Position numbers and translations under genes: made by a program. From an uncultured Clostridia bacterium (GTDB taxonomy: Bacteria; Bacillota; Clostridia; Oscillospirales; Ruminococcaceae), in contig CAMEYZ010000029.1 of the NCBI GenBank assembly GCA_945947715.1, positions 1 through 14,460 of the forward strand: a stretch of 14,460 nt of DNA. Reading direction: 5' to 3'. Below, piece by piece: positions 7,077-14,460 of this stretch (within the stretch, counting starts at the first letter, position 1; each line of letters opens with the position of its first letter). Below the pieces are notes generated by a model. It saw only the letters and a list, made by a program, of their open reading frames with translations, was not told the DNA's origin and ran no database searches.

Positions 7077-8333
7077 CTAAGCTTTCTGTTCTGTTGAAGT
7101 AACGGGGACAATATTATATTCGCCTATATCTATCAGTTTACGATCAATGGCCGTCATCAGACGACTAAACATACTCTTGCAATCCTCAGATTCAGGCTCA
7201 TCCAGTACATTGCCTGCTTTTTGTCCAAGGGTATCGATGAGCTCATATAGCTTTTTTACATCAAAAATATTTATATCGAACTTGAGGTTGTTACGTTTAT
7301 TCATCAGCTGTCCCGGTTGTTTTCCGAGCTGAAAATCTCCATAGGGTATGAGACCTCCATTTATCACGATTCCTTCAATGGTGAAGAAATACTGTTCCTT
7401 TTGATTTTTCATCACAGCCACGGTAACATTAAGATCAATATTTTTCTGACGACTAACAGCATTTTTAAATTCATCGGTCCCCATGTAAATAAAGGTGTGA
7501 TCATCATCACATTTCGCAATTATTTTAGTGGCATCTTTTTTGATGATGCTAAGCATTTCTTCACGAAGATGGCTGAGCTTCACCTTCTTTTCATGGCGGT
7601 ATTCAAGAACCTTATCCGCAATATCATCACTCAGCACCTTCTCCGAGACATCTACTCTGTAAAGTCCCTTTTCGTTGCAGAAGGATATCAGCCTTATCCT
7701 GTCTGATTCTATCTTTGAAAGGGAGTCAAACCCTTTAAATCTGTTGTTAAGCTCTTTGCCGAGAGAGTAAAAGGCAATTCGGGTCAGTTTATAGAAGGTG
7801 ACAGTGTTTTTTGAAGAAAAATGGTTGCTTTTTTCAAACTCCTCAAACAGCTGTTTATTTTTTTGTATCGCAATTCTCAGCTTGTCCTCAAAGATATTAA
7901 TCTCGCCAAGCTCAAGCAGTCCCTTCACCTCAGCTATAAGCTCTGTCAGAAGGCACTTTGCCTCCTTATATGCATCTGATTTCAGATTAACTACAAAGCT
8001 CCACCTTTTCTCATACCTGATATATATTCGTTTAATCACATATAAATACTCCTTAGCCAGAGTTGACCTGAGAGACGATATCTTTTTATCACAAAGCATC
8101 TCATACGACTCTATGCTGTATTCCTTCTGTGGCATAGGAAGTAGCTCCATATCAGGAACAAGTCTTTCCAGATAATTATACTCTTTTTGTATGTAGTTAT
8201 TCTCATGTCCAATCTCAAGTGCTATCATGCAATAAAGACCGCCAAGTAGCTTTGCATTAACGTCCAGATTGTACCCCTCATTTACGAGCTCCTTCAGCAG
8301 TCTGCATGCATTTGTATTATCCTTTATCTTCAT
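7077..8333 (-). pseudogene. C-terminal fragment of a decayed long helical protein, function unknown
   Basis: An open frame of 418 residues, mostly alpha-helical and charged in its first two thirds. The last third looks more beta-like (DDDHTFIYMGTDEF, VTVAVMKNQKEQYFFTIEG), ending in EYNIVPVTSTEQKA. I do not recognise a family. The ATG at 8333 has no Shine-Dalgarno sequence. The same frame continues upstream through Leu-Cys-Ala-Phe-Glu-Tyr to a TAG (8354-8352) and then into the next fragment without a shift, with helical character on both sides. The simplest reading is that a nonsense mutation split one gene. The fragment itself has no internal stop and could still be a separate protein if a cryptic start is used. 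No clear terminator follows; the promoter of the next operon begins 24 nt after the stop. Confidence 0.6.
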
Positions 8334-8351
8334 GTACTCAAAAGCACACAG

Positions 8352-8867
8352 CTAAAGAGCATCCATTGAGCGTCCGGACTTTTTTTCAGCGGTGAGCAGA
8401 AGCTCTTTCTGCTTCAGCTTTTCATCATCGGGCAAAAGGTCATAATATTCAAGTGCGCATGAGACTGCAATATGGTCCTCTCTGAAAAGGTCATTTTCCT
8501 TAACAAAATCCATATATTTCTTGTAGTAATTTATTGCACATTTCTTATAGCTTTGGTCATTTGTACTGCTGAAGGAAAGGTTTGCAGCATTGCCAAGATA
8601 GTACCAAAAGGGAGGATACGCCTCAAACTCCTCCTTCATTATCAGCATGCGTTCATATCTTCTGACAGGGTCCTCGTCCATAAGAACAGTATTATATCTG
8701 TCTATCTGACGGGAAGTAAGGCGGAGAATGTCATCATATTCATATCTTGCCGATAATCGCCATGCTGTATCAAACAATTCTCTCTGGAGACCACTCAGCT
8801 GGAAATTGTTCGAGGTTAAGATTGTTGAGTATGGTTTCATACTCAAGCTCCATGAAATTGAGGTCAT
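8352..8867 (-). pseudogene. Middle fragment of the decayed helical protein (ends at an in-frame TAG)
   Basis: A helical, tetratricopeptide-like stretch from about LQRELFDTAWRLSARYEYDD to KKSGRSMDAL, with phrases such as FEAYPPFWYYLGNAANLSF and INYYKKYMDFVKEN. Only the part below about position 8800 looks genuine. The first 25 or so codons from the ATG at 8867 overlap the preceding fragment in another frame and read like chance sequence. No ribosome binding site precedes that ATG. The stop at 8354-8352 is followed by the same frame continuing into the fragment at 8333. It is probably part of one ancestral gene covering 9268-7077. The function is unknown. Confidence 0.55.
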
Positions 8868-9030
8868 TATATTTAACTATCTGAGCTACCGACACAGTAA
8901 TAATATTAAGAGCATAAACCGCTTTTATCTTTTCAGCGTCAGTTTTAGGAGCCGCTCCCTTTTCAGCAGCTGTTTTCTCAGATAGTGACATATAAGCTTG
9001 CATAGGAAAAATGGTCGTAATCATGTGCAT
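8770..9030 (-). pseudogene. N-proximal fragment of the decayed helical protein (frameshifted at both ends)
   Basis: An 86-codon frame whose convincing part runs from about SEKTAAEKGAAPKTDAEK to NNLNLEQFPAEW (roughly 8985-8790). It includes a hydrophobic helix AVYALNIITVSVAQIV. The frame before 8985 overlaps the preceding fragment, and the frame after about 8790 ends in TGA while the next frame continues with plausible helix. Both joints shift the reading frame in the same direction, by one base. There is no credible ribosome binding site at its ATG codons. Confidence 0.5.
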
Positions 9031-9268
9031 ATCCTTCGGGCTGAGCTTCCGAGGTATTATAAGTCTCAGACACTTTTTTCAAAGTAGTAAACTCATCCTG
9101 AACAGTTTTTATCCTTCTGGAGCCACCCCATTTTGTAGTCTCAATAATATCATCCTTATCAGCCTGCAGATAGGCAGGAGTTGATGTGCAAGCTGCAATA
9201 TGAGCCTCTCTTTTCCCCGGCCGCCACAGCTCAACATTGTAATCGCCAAGTAAAATAAGGAAAAGCTG
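8978..9268 (-). pseudogene. 5' fragment of the decayed helical protein, no start codon
   Basis: A 96-residue open frame bounded by TGA on both sides. It begins QLFLILLGDYNVELWRPGKR and contains IIETTKWGGSRRIKTVQDEF and a tail rich in Tyr, Ser and Glu. It has no in-frame start codon near its beginning. Upstream of the TGA (9271-9269) the same frame reads Val-Glu-Cys-Ser-Cys-Arg-Ile from a GTG, which may be the old N-terminus. It begins 36 nt after the stop of the peptidase-like gene, so the ancestral gene was probably the second gene of that operon. Confidence 0.5.
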
Positions 9269-9304
9269 TCAAATTCGACACGAACACTCCACTAAAATAA
9301 CTGC

Positions 9305-9994
9305 TTAATATAACACATACCCGACCATAAGCTTATCATGATCTACAGCCAAAGCAGCTTCAATTGACAAATAATTCATTGGCTTTGTATGGTTGCTGTA
9401 GCGGTTAAAAGCTTTTATCGGTTTAGATGAATCTGAAATATCATAAACTGCCGAAAAAGTATGGATAGGCAAATACATGACAGCGCCAATTAAAGGCCAC
9501 CTATATGAAATAATACCCGACCTGCCGGTTTTCAGCGCTTCATCAACTGCAGCGCATGAATGAACTATCTCATATGAAGCATTATATGCATCAAGACAAT
9601 ATGCTATCTTAAGTGGGTCGCTTCCAAAGCAGCCTGCAATTATCGGAAGTCCTTTAGTATACAAGGTCGCATTAAGTTCAAATTCAAAAGCAAGCTTAAA
9701 AAAGTCAACCTCCTTCCCTGCCAGTGTCAGAGCATTATATGTGGCAATAATTTCACAGCTTACATTTTTCATTGATGCATTATGAAATTTCAGCTTTGGG
9801 AAATTACCGCCGCTTTGATTAATAAGCATTTCTTTGCCATTATAAGCTGTAATATTATCTTTACCAAGTCCCAAAGCCACATTTTTCTCATATCTTTTAA
9901 AAGCCTTCTCAAGCCTTGCATTTTCATTCGCTTCTTCAAATCTTGTCCAGGCAGAAGATGAAGCCAGCTTTTGAAAGGGTGTTTTACAAACCAA
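9305..9994 (-). CDS. C39-like papain-fold cysteine peptidase homologue
   Basis: A 229-residue protein whose central pattern suits a C39-like cysteine peptidase. Cys80 lies at the start of a helix (NVSCEIIATYNALTLAG), a glycine-rich stretch GCFGSDPLKIAYCLDAY follows, then His178 in LPIHTFSAVYD and Asn197 in KAFNRYSN as the likely third residue. The first 75 residues are charged and helical. No signal peptide or membrane segment is visible. The start is a TTG preceded at 8 nt by AGGAG (10007-10003), because no in-frame ATG fits the site. Its own promoter and a palindrome lie upstream. It is followed 36 nt later by the remnant of a decayed gene and preceded by a truncated ABC exporter gene, which hints at a former peptide export or modification locus. 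That link is inference; whether the enzyme is active is unknown. Confidence 0.7.
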   Translation of the reverse strand: MVCKTPFQKLASSSAWTRFEEANENARLEKAFKRYEKNVALGLGKDNITAYNGKEMLINQSGGNFPKLKFHNASMKNVSCEIIATYNALTLAGKEVDFFKLAFEFELNATLYTKGLPIIAGCFGSDPLKIAYCLDAYNASYEIVHSCAAVDEALKTGRSGIISYRWPLIGAVMYLPIHTFSAVYDISDSSKPIKAFNRYSNHTKPMNYLSIEAALAVDHDKLMVGYVLY

Positions 9995-10047
9995 TCAACT
10001 CTCTCCTTTTTCTGTTTTATGCGTTACTTTTGCAAATACATCCACCT

Positions 10048-10067
10048 CAGTTAATTTCAATTAACTG
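10048..10067. promoter_or_regulatory. 20-bp palindrome in the leader of the peptidase gene (possible operator)
   Basis: CAGTTAATTGAAATTAACTG on the minus strand is a perfect inverted repeat with 9-bp arms around a 2-bp centre. It lies about 50-60 nt downstream of the predicted transcription start and 54 nt before the TTG start codon. The short spacer and AT-rich arms suit a repressor dimer site better than an RNA hairpin, and no T tract follows. Confidence 0.5.
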
Positions 10068-10120
10068 TTTATCTCCGTCAAAATTATCATTTATCAGGCG
10101 CCTTTCGCCAGATTTTCTAT

Positions 10121-10150
10121 ATTATACCATAATTATTCCAATTATGCAAA
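10121..10150 (-). promoter_or_regulatory. Predicted promoter of the C39-like peptidase gene
   Basis: A perfect extended -10, TGGTATAAT (TATAAT at 10126-10121), lies on the minus strand. The -35 is weak: TTGCAT (10149-10144) at a spacing of 17. The region lies between the stop of the ABC fragment and the TTG start. Transcription would begin near 10113. Confidence 0.65.
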
Positions 10151-10966
10151 TAGCTCCCCGGCGGTGTCTTTGTAATATTCTGCCTGAGCCGCCCAGAGGG
10201 ACTTGTACACTCCGCCCTTTTGGATAAGCTCATTGTTATTGCCCCGCTCTGCGATACGACCGTCCTCCATAACGGTTATCTCATCGCAGAAACGGCAGGA
10301 GGACAATCGGTGGGAAATGTAGATAGCCGTTCTTGTTCCCACGATACCGTTGAATTTGGTGTAAATATCGTGTTCAGAAATGGGGTCAAGGGCGGCTGTG
10401 GGTTCGTCGAGGACAATGAACGGTGAGCCCTTGTAAATTGCCCTCGCAAGACAGAGCTTCTGGGCTTCTCCGCCGGAAGTCTCTACGCCCTGTTCATCAA
10501 AATCCTTGTAAAGATAGGTCTCAATGCCCTTATCCATTGTTTCAAGACGCTCGCCCAATCCTGCACGGATAACACAGTCGGTCACACGCTCGCTGTCGTA
10601 ATCGGTATCGGCGGCAACATTTTCCGCAAGGCAAAACGAAAACAGCTTGCTGTCCTGAAACACCACCGAGAACAGCGCCATATATTCCTCGTACTTGTAC
10701 TTTTTTATGTTGATACCGTTGAGGATAATTTCTCCCTCGGTGGGATCATACAAACGACAGAGCAGCTTCACCAGCGTGGATTTCCCGCAGCCGTTCTTGC
10801 CCACAAGTGCCATTTTCTCGCCGATACGCCATTTCAGATTTATGTCCTTCAACACATATTCCTCGCTGTCGGGATATTTGAAATATACGTGCTTGAACTC
10901 AAACTCGTACTCGTTGTCGTCGCGCTTTTCTGTGGGGATAGTACCCTTGTATTTTTCGTCGGGAAT
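10142..10966 (-). pseudogene. ABC exporter truncated to its C-terminal ATPase domain
   Basis: The reading frame covers the end of the linker (IPDEKYKGTIP, then EFEFKHVYFKYP) and a whole exporter-type nucleotide-binding domain. This has Walker A GKNGCGKST, Q-loop VFQDSKLFS, signature TSGGEAQK, Walker B FIVLDEP, D-loop AALD and H-loop ISHRLSS. The domain resembles MsbA-like half transporters, which normally carry an N-terminal six-helix membrane domain of about 300 residues. That domain is absent: upstream of TAG (10969-10967) only about ten codons (GFLK and neighbours) continue plausibly before the sequence becomes the terminator of the next operon at 11000. No promoter or ribosome binding site is seen for it. 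A TTG at 10855 is the first usable start but would cut into the domain. It is most likely a deletion remnant. Confidence 0.82.
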
Positions 10967-10995
10967 CTATTTAAGAAAGCCTTGACTTATCCTGC

Positions 10996-11031
10996 AAAAG
11001 AGCTGCGCTCACCTTATGTGAGACGCAGCTC
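10996..11031 (-). terminator. Rho-independent terminator of the galactomannan operon
   Basis: On the minus strand GAGCTGCG pairs with CGCAGCTC and, after a one-base bulge, CTCAC pairs with GTGAG around a 5-nt loop. A run of four T follows (10999-10996). It starts 8 nt after the stop of the zinc-ribbon gene. On the plus strand a T run at 11036-11040 also follows the stem, so it may work in both directions. Confidence 0.85.
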
Positions 11032-11038
11032 CTGATTT

Positions 11039-11242
11039 TTATCTGAATAAAGTGCATTTGCCGCTTTCACGGTAATATGCTATCAGCTTTTCGATTTTTT
11101 CTCTTGTACAGCCGAGATTTTCCGCAAGGCAGTCTATGCAGAAAAATTCCTCAGCTCCCCTGAAAACAAGCTTCCTGTATATTGAGATATCATCATCAAA
11201 AAGCGGAGCACCGCACTTTTTGCATGTCTTATAATTTGCCAT
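11039..11242 (-). CDS. Small zinc-ribbon protein, 67 residues
   Basis: Two CxxC pairs (Cys7/Cys10 in CKKCG and Cys35/Cys38 in CIDC) should bind one zinc ion. A short helical tail follows, ending in GKCTLFR with further cysteines at 45 and 63. The phrase KLVFRGAEEFFCIDCLAENL is of a type I associate with small uncharacterised clostridial proteins; the function is unknown. A longer frame begins at 11278, but the preferred ATG (11242-11240) gives a protein beginning directly before the zinc ribbon. Its first base is also the first base of the TAA of the alpha-galactosidase gene (TAATG). No strong Shine-Dalgarno is seen, which fits translation by ribosomes finishing the upstream gene. It is the last gene of the operon and a terminator follows. 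Confidence 0.8.
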   Translation of the reverse strand: MANYKTCKKCGAPLFDDDISIYRKLVFRGAEEFFCIDCLAENLGCTREKIEKLIAYYRESGKCTLFR

Positions 11243-12399
11243 TACACTCTTACGACCTTTGCTCTGAACATCATGCAATCGTGTGACGGTATCTCAACAC
11301 AAAGGCGTTCTGTATATGTTCCCTTTATTTCGTGAGCATTGCAGTCATATATCTCCATTCCTCTGCCTGATGAATATGGCAGACCAATATCATAGAACTG
11401 CAGCGACATTTCATTTGTCTTGTCGCCGAAATTAAACATACCTATGGCGTATTCGCCGCTGCTCAGAGGCTTTATGAGTGCAAACACATTTTCGGGATTG
11501 TTCCACTGCTTTATGCAGTATGGACCTCGGCATTCGATATCCTGATTTATGGCGATGATATCCTTGTTGGTAAGTATCTCCTTTGTCGCATCGGACATTT
11601 TTCTTATATCGCAGCCTATCATAAGAGGGCTGTTCATAATTGCCCACAGAGCAAAATGTGTCTTATATTCGGTATCGGTGCAGCCTCCAACAACATCTGC
11701 TATCCACTCATTGTCGCTGTTCCCGTGCATACCGACAACAAGCATATCCATATCATTGTGGCAGTAAACTCCGCCGAAGCATTCTCTGCCTATCTGAGAA
11801 AGGGCAATGCGCTTTACCGACTCCCAGTTATCCTGAATATCGCCTGTGGAGCGGAAAAGATTTGCCCCTGACTCTCTTATCCAGCTGTGAACATCATCAT
11901 TTCCCCAGTTGCATGCAGAAAAAACTATGTCACGTCCGCAGTTTCTGAGAGCCATTCCCATTCGCTTATAAAGATTTTCACCCTTTGCGGCTTCGGGCTT
12001 GTAGCAATAGTCATACTTGAGATAGTCAACGCCCCATTCTGCAAAGGTCTCGGCATCTTCAAATTCGTGCTCAAAGCTGCCGGGATAGCCTGCACAGGTG
12101 TGTGTTCCCGCACAGGAATACATACCGAATTTCAGTCCCTTTAAATGAACATAATCCGCAACAGGCTTTATGCCGTCGGGGAATTTCTCGCGGTCGGGAA
12201 CAAGCCTGCCGTTCACACGCTGCTTTTCACTCCAGCAGTCGTCTATGACAATATACTCATAGCCTGCTTTTGCAAGACCTGTTTCAACCATTTTGTCTGC
12301 ACTTGACATAATAAGCTCAGCATTTATATTCCAACTGAATGTGTTCCACGAGTTCCAGCCCATAGGAGGAGTGTGGCAGAGTGGTGTTTTGTTTTCCAT
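11242..12399 (-). CDS. Alpha-galactosidase, glycoside hydrolase family 27
   Basis: Removes terminal alpha-1,6-linked galactose, for example from galactomannan oligosaccharides, melibiose or raffinose. The 385-residue protein has the GH27 barrel start PPMGWNSWNTF (11-21), YIVIDDCW (49-56), the nucleophile Asp130 in YLKYDYC and the acid/base Asp187 in RSTGDIQ. A C-terminal beta domain begins after about residue 290. There is no signal peptide, so it should act in the cytoplasm on imported sugars. The open frame extends to 12561, but the first 54 codons overlap the end of the esterase gene and look random. The ATG at 12399 has AAAGGA 7 nt upstream and begins right before the conserved barrel. 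It lies 67 nt after the esterase stop and overlaps the zinc-ribbon gene by one base. Confidence 0.95.
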   Translation of the reverse strand: MENKTPLCHTPPMGWNSWNTFSWNINAELIMSSADKMVETGLAKAGYEYIVIDDCWSEKQRVNGRLVPDREKFPDGIKPVADYVHLKGLKFGMYSCAGTHTCAGYPGSFEHEFEDAETFAEWGVDYLKYDYCYKPEAAKGENLYKRMGMALRNCGRDIVFSACNWGNDDVHSWIRESGANLFRSTGDIQDNWESVKRIALSQIGRECFGGVYCHNDMDMLVVGMHGNSDNEWIADVVGGCTDTEYKTHFALWAIMNSPLMIGCDIRKMSDATKEILTNKDIIAINQDIECRGPYCIKQWNNPENVFALIKPLSSGEYAIGMFNFGDKTNEMSLQFYDIGLPYSSGRGMEIYDCNAHEIKGTYTERLCVEIPSHDCMMFRAKVVRV

Positions 12400-12466
12400 T
12401 TTTATTTCCTTTCTGATCCAAATAATTCCTTCATAAGTAGTAGTTACCTTTCTGCCGAACAGTTTT

Positions 12467-13441
12467 TTACTGAAAAACCATTCTGAAAAGGTTATACAGA
12501 TGCGGAGTAACGCTGCTGTGATCGTGTCCCGTCTGTGACATTGAATGCCAGATAAATTCATCTCCGTTATTTGAAAATATCAACTTGTATTTTAAAGGAT
12601 TTGCACCTACAACTCCGTCATTCTGTGCCGCACTTATAAGCAGCAGCTCAGGCTTGTTATCTCCGAAGGTAAGCTGATCTTCTTCAAGCATGGACGGTTC
12701 ACCTGTGCCCTTTGTAAGACCCGGAGCGGCACATACAGAGCCAACATATCCGAATCTGTCAGGCTGAGAAACACCGATGAAAAGTGACTCTCTTCCGCCC
12801 ATGGAAAAGCCTGTTATGGCTGTGTTTTCTCTGCCTGTCGCCACGGAGAAATTCTCCTCGATAAAGGGCATAAGGTCGGTCAGCAGATCGTTTATGAAAT
12901 TATCGTAGCTTAGTGTGTTCTGAGTGTCCATTCCCGTACAGTAGGGCATATCCTTGTTGCAGAAAATGTACGGACAAACAACGATCATTTCCTTTGCATC
13001 ACCGTCAGCAACAAGATTTGTGAGCATCGTGCTTATATGAACAATATCTCTCGCCATCCAGTCCTCATTGTCGTAATATCCATGAAGTATATACAGTACA
13101 GGATATTTCTTATCTTCCGAATAATTTGTCGGAAGAAGCACGTTTACAGGCGTATCACGCTCTGCTGTCCGAGAATAATATGTGAATTTCTCAAATTCGG
13201 GATATTTTACTCCCTCGCGGTTTTCCAATATTTCCTCAGGAGGCATTTCAACAAGCTTTTCCAAACAAATTTCCATATATGATACCTCCGATCCTGTTGT
13301 TACGGTTTCAGCGGTGGTTATTGTGGCATGTGCTGTTGTTACAGGCTGAGTTTCGGCTTCTGCGGGCGATGAAGCTGTGCAGGCTGAAAAGGCAAAAACG
13401 GACAGTATTGAGATTATGATAGCATTTGGTGACCTTTTCAT
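12467..13441 (-). CDS. Lipoprotein carbohydrate esterase, CE1 / esterase D-like alpha/beta hydrolase
   Basis: Probably removes acetyl or other acyl groups from plant hemicellulose at the cell surface. The 324-residue protein begins with a lipoprotein signal (MKRSPNAIIISILSVFAFSAC), with Cys21 as the lipidated residue. A Thr/Ala/Glu-rich linker to about residue 55 follows, then the alpha/beta-hydrolase domain. Visible are YILHGYYDNEDW (oxyanion region), Ser213 in GFSMGG, Asp275 in SAAQNDG and His306 in TGHDH as the catalytic triad. The longer frame from 13489 overlaps the GH26 end; the ATG at 13441 has GGAAGG at 9 nt and starts the signal peptide. It lies 19 nt after the mannanase stop and 67 nt before the alpha-galactosidase, so the operon is tight. 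Feruloyl, acetyl-mannan and acetyl-xylan activities cannot be told apart from sequence alone. Confidence 0.9.
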   Translation of the reverse strand: MKRSPNAIIISILSVFAFSACTASSPAEAETQPVTTAHATITTAETVTTGSEVSYMEICLEKLVEMPPEEILENREGVKYPEFEKFTYYSRTAERDTPVNVLLPTNYSEDKKYPVLYILHGYYDNEDWMARDIVHISTMLTNLVADGDAKEMIVVCPYIFCNKDMPYCTGMDTQNTLSYDNFINDLLTDLMPFIEENFSVATGRENTAITGFSMGGRESLFIGVSQPDRFGYVGSVCAAPGLTKGTGEPSMLEEDQLTFGDNKPELLLISAAQNDGVVGANPLKYKLIFSNNGDEFIWHSMSQTGHDHSSVTPHLYNLFRMVFQ

Positions 13442-13460
13442 TATTATGATCCTTCCTTTC

Positions 13461-14460
13461 CTATTCAAATAACTCCTTCGGAAGCTCATCTCTTGTGATA
13501 ATCACTTCGCTGTTATAAACCTTTTCCATCATATCGAATGATGTGTATTTGTCGGAAAGATGCGTTGTACCCATCAGCACGATGTAATCCCAGTTCCAAA
13601 CCGCAAACCAGAGCCAGTATGCGTTATCTCTTACAATAAGCTCGGGATCGGGCATTGTTGCACATTCACTCATTGTAACAAGCTTGCCATTCGCTGCCCA
13701 GCCCGATACCTCGGCAAATGTGGAAGGACTTGCACCGTAATCGTGAGCAGCGTTGTATATATCAATAGCACAGATGTCGCAATATTCATCTCCCGGATAC
13801 CAGTCTGCCGCCTGTGCATTCCACACCCAGATAAGATTGTCGAGCTCATGATAATCGGTCATTCTTCTGTACATAAGCTTCCAGAGCCACTTGTAATTCT
13901 CAGCTCCCGATGCACCCCACCAGAACCATCCGCCGCTTGCCTCGTGGAGAGGACGCCACATTACTGTTACATTTTCATCCTCCATACGCTGCATAAGTGC
14001 TGATATGTTATCAATATCCTTGATTATCCAGTACGCTTCCTCGCTTATCTTTCCATTGTCATATAGTGTCTGGATCTCATCGTCTGAAAGCTCTGCAAGG
14101 TCAATATCGGTAACTGCATTTTCCAGTCTGAATGATGTCTTATCAGTGTAAAACTGAGCTTCGTGACAGGGAGCGTGCCAGTGCCAGTCAAATGCAACCA
14201 GACCACCGTCTTTGTCCCACTGTATCGCAAGATCAACGTCCTTCGCTTCGGGATTTCCCTTGCAGTTGTTTATTGAATCGAAAATAAAATCAAATGTGCG
14301 GACAGCGGGGTATTTTCCGTAGCCCTTATAGATCGCATCTGTTTCGGTATTTGTTCCGTAATTTGTGCACTGTCCCGAAAGAGTTCTTTTACCGTAAATC
14401 GCTTTGAGATACTGATAGATGTTCTGACTTTTTAAATTTGCATAAGGATTGCAAAGTGTA
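13461..14460 (-). CDS. Endo-beta-1,4-mannanase, glycoside hydrolase family 26 (N-terminus beyond the window)
   Basis: Cuts the backbone of mannan and galactomannan. The 332 residues present run from just before the GH26 opening KRTLSGQ to the C-terminus. The acid/base Glu is in WRPLHEASGGWFWWG (codon 13943-13941) and the nucleophile Glu is in TMSECA (codon 13667-13665). Other marks are LVAFDWHWHAP near the N-terminal end, LIWVWNAQAADWYPGDEYCDI and AYWLWFAVWNWDYI. The frame is open to the end of the window, so the start, any signal peptide and any extra domains lie outside. The C-terminus ends 30 or so residues after the last barrel strand, with no dockerin or carbohydrate-binding module on this side. 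The esterase starts 19 nt after its stop. It is the first visible gene of the galactomannan operon, and the operon promoter is not in the window. Confidence 0.93.
   Translation of the reverse strand, partial: TLCNPYANLKSQNIYQYLKAIYGKRTLSGQCTNYGTNTETDAIYKGYGKYPAVRTFDFIFDSINNCKGNPEAKDVDLAIQWDKDGGLVAFDWHWHAPCHEAQFYTDKTSFRLENAVTDIDLAELSDDEIQTLYDNGKISEEAYWIIKDIDNISALMQRMEDENVTVMWRPLHEASGGWFWWGASGAENYKWLWKLMYRRMTDYHELDNLIWVWNAQAADWYPGDEYCDICAIDIYNAAHDYGASPSTFAEVSGWAANGKLVTMSECATMPDPELIVRDNAYWLWFAVWNWDYIVLMGTTHLSDKYTSFDMMEKVYNSEVIITRDELPKELFE

Noticed and set aside
9269..9275. TTGACA on the minus strand as the -35 of a promoter for the decayed gene
   Set aside because: No acceptable -10 hexamer is found at 16-18 nt; the sequence there reads TTGGCG.
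11549..12144. Three overlapping plus-strand open frames inside the GH27 gene
   Set aside because: They are antisense to conserved GH27 motifs and show no start signals or domains.
12400..12561. 54-codon N-terminal extension of the alpha-galactosidase
   Set aside because: It overlaps the end of the esterase gene, has no signal-peptide pattern, and a good ribosome binding site serves the ATG at 12399.

Overview
The window looks like a chromosomal segment of an anaerobic, fibre-degrading gut Firmicute of the Ruminococcus/Oscillospiraceae type. This is an inference from the plant-glycan enzymes, the Firmicute-style Shine-Dalgarno sites, the near-consensus sigma-A promoters and the protein style. 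No rRNA, tRNA, CRISPR array, phage gene or insertion sequence was found.

Layout. (1) 1-2934, plus strand: an almost complete GH2 beta-galactosidase whose first few codons lie before the window, followed by a strong bidirectional terminator. (2) 7055-3023, minus strand: a consensus promoter, a structured leader of about 220 nt with a 19-codon ORF and a terminator/antiterminator arrangement, then a tight operon of a serine beta-lactamase-fold hydrolase, two ABC-2 (DUF990-like) permeases and their ATPase. (3) 9268-7077, minus: remains of one long helical protein of unknown function, broken by two frameshifts and an in-frame TAG. (4) 9994-9305, minus: a C39-like papain-fold cysteine peptidase homologue with its own promoter and a 20-bp palindrome in its 5' leader. 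(5) 10966-10142, minus: the ATPase half of an ABC exporter whose membrane half is missing; its broken end lies against the terminator of the next operon. (6) 14460-11039, minus: a galactomannan operon of GH26 beta-mannanase (N-terminus beyond the window), lipoprotein CE1-like esterase, GH27 alpha-galactosidase and a 67-residue zinc-ribbon protein whose start codon overlaps the GH27 stop.

How it fits together. The GH26 enzyme would cut the mannan backbone, the surface-anchored esterase would remove acyl groups, and the apparently cytoplasmic GH27 would remove galactose from imported oligosaccharides. The GH2 enzyme at the other end handles beta-galactosides but is a separate unit. The hydrolase plus exporter operon has the layout of an inducible self-protection or export module, with control placed in its RNA leader. 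Between about 7.1 and 11.0 kb the DNA looks AT-richer by eye over the decayed gene and the peptidase, and holds two broken genes. That stretch reads as a decaying accessory patch between two healthy operons.
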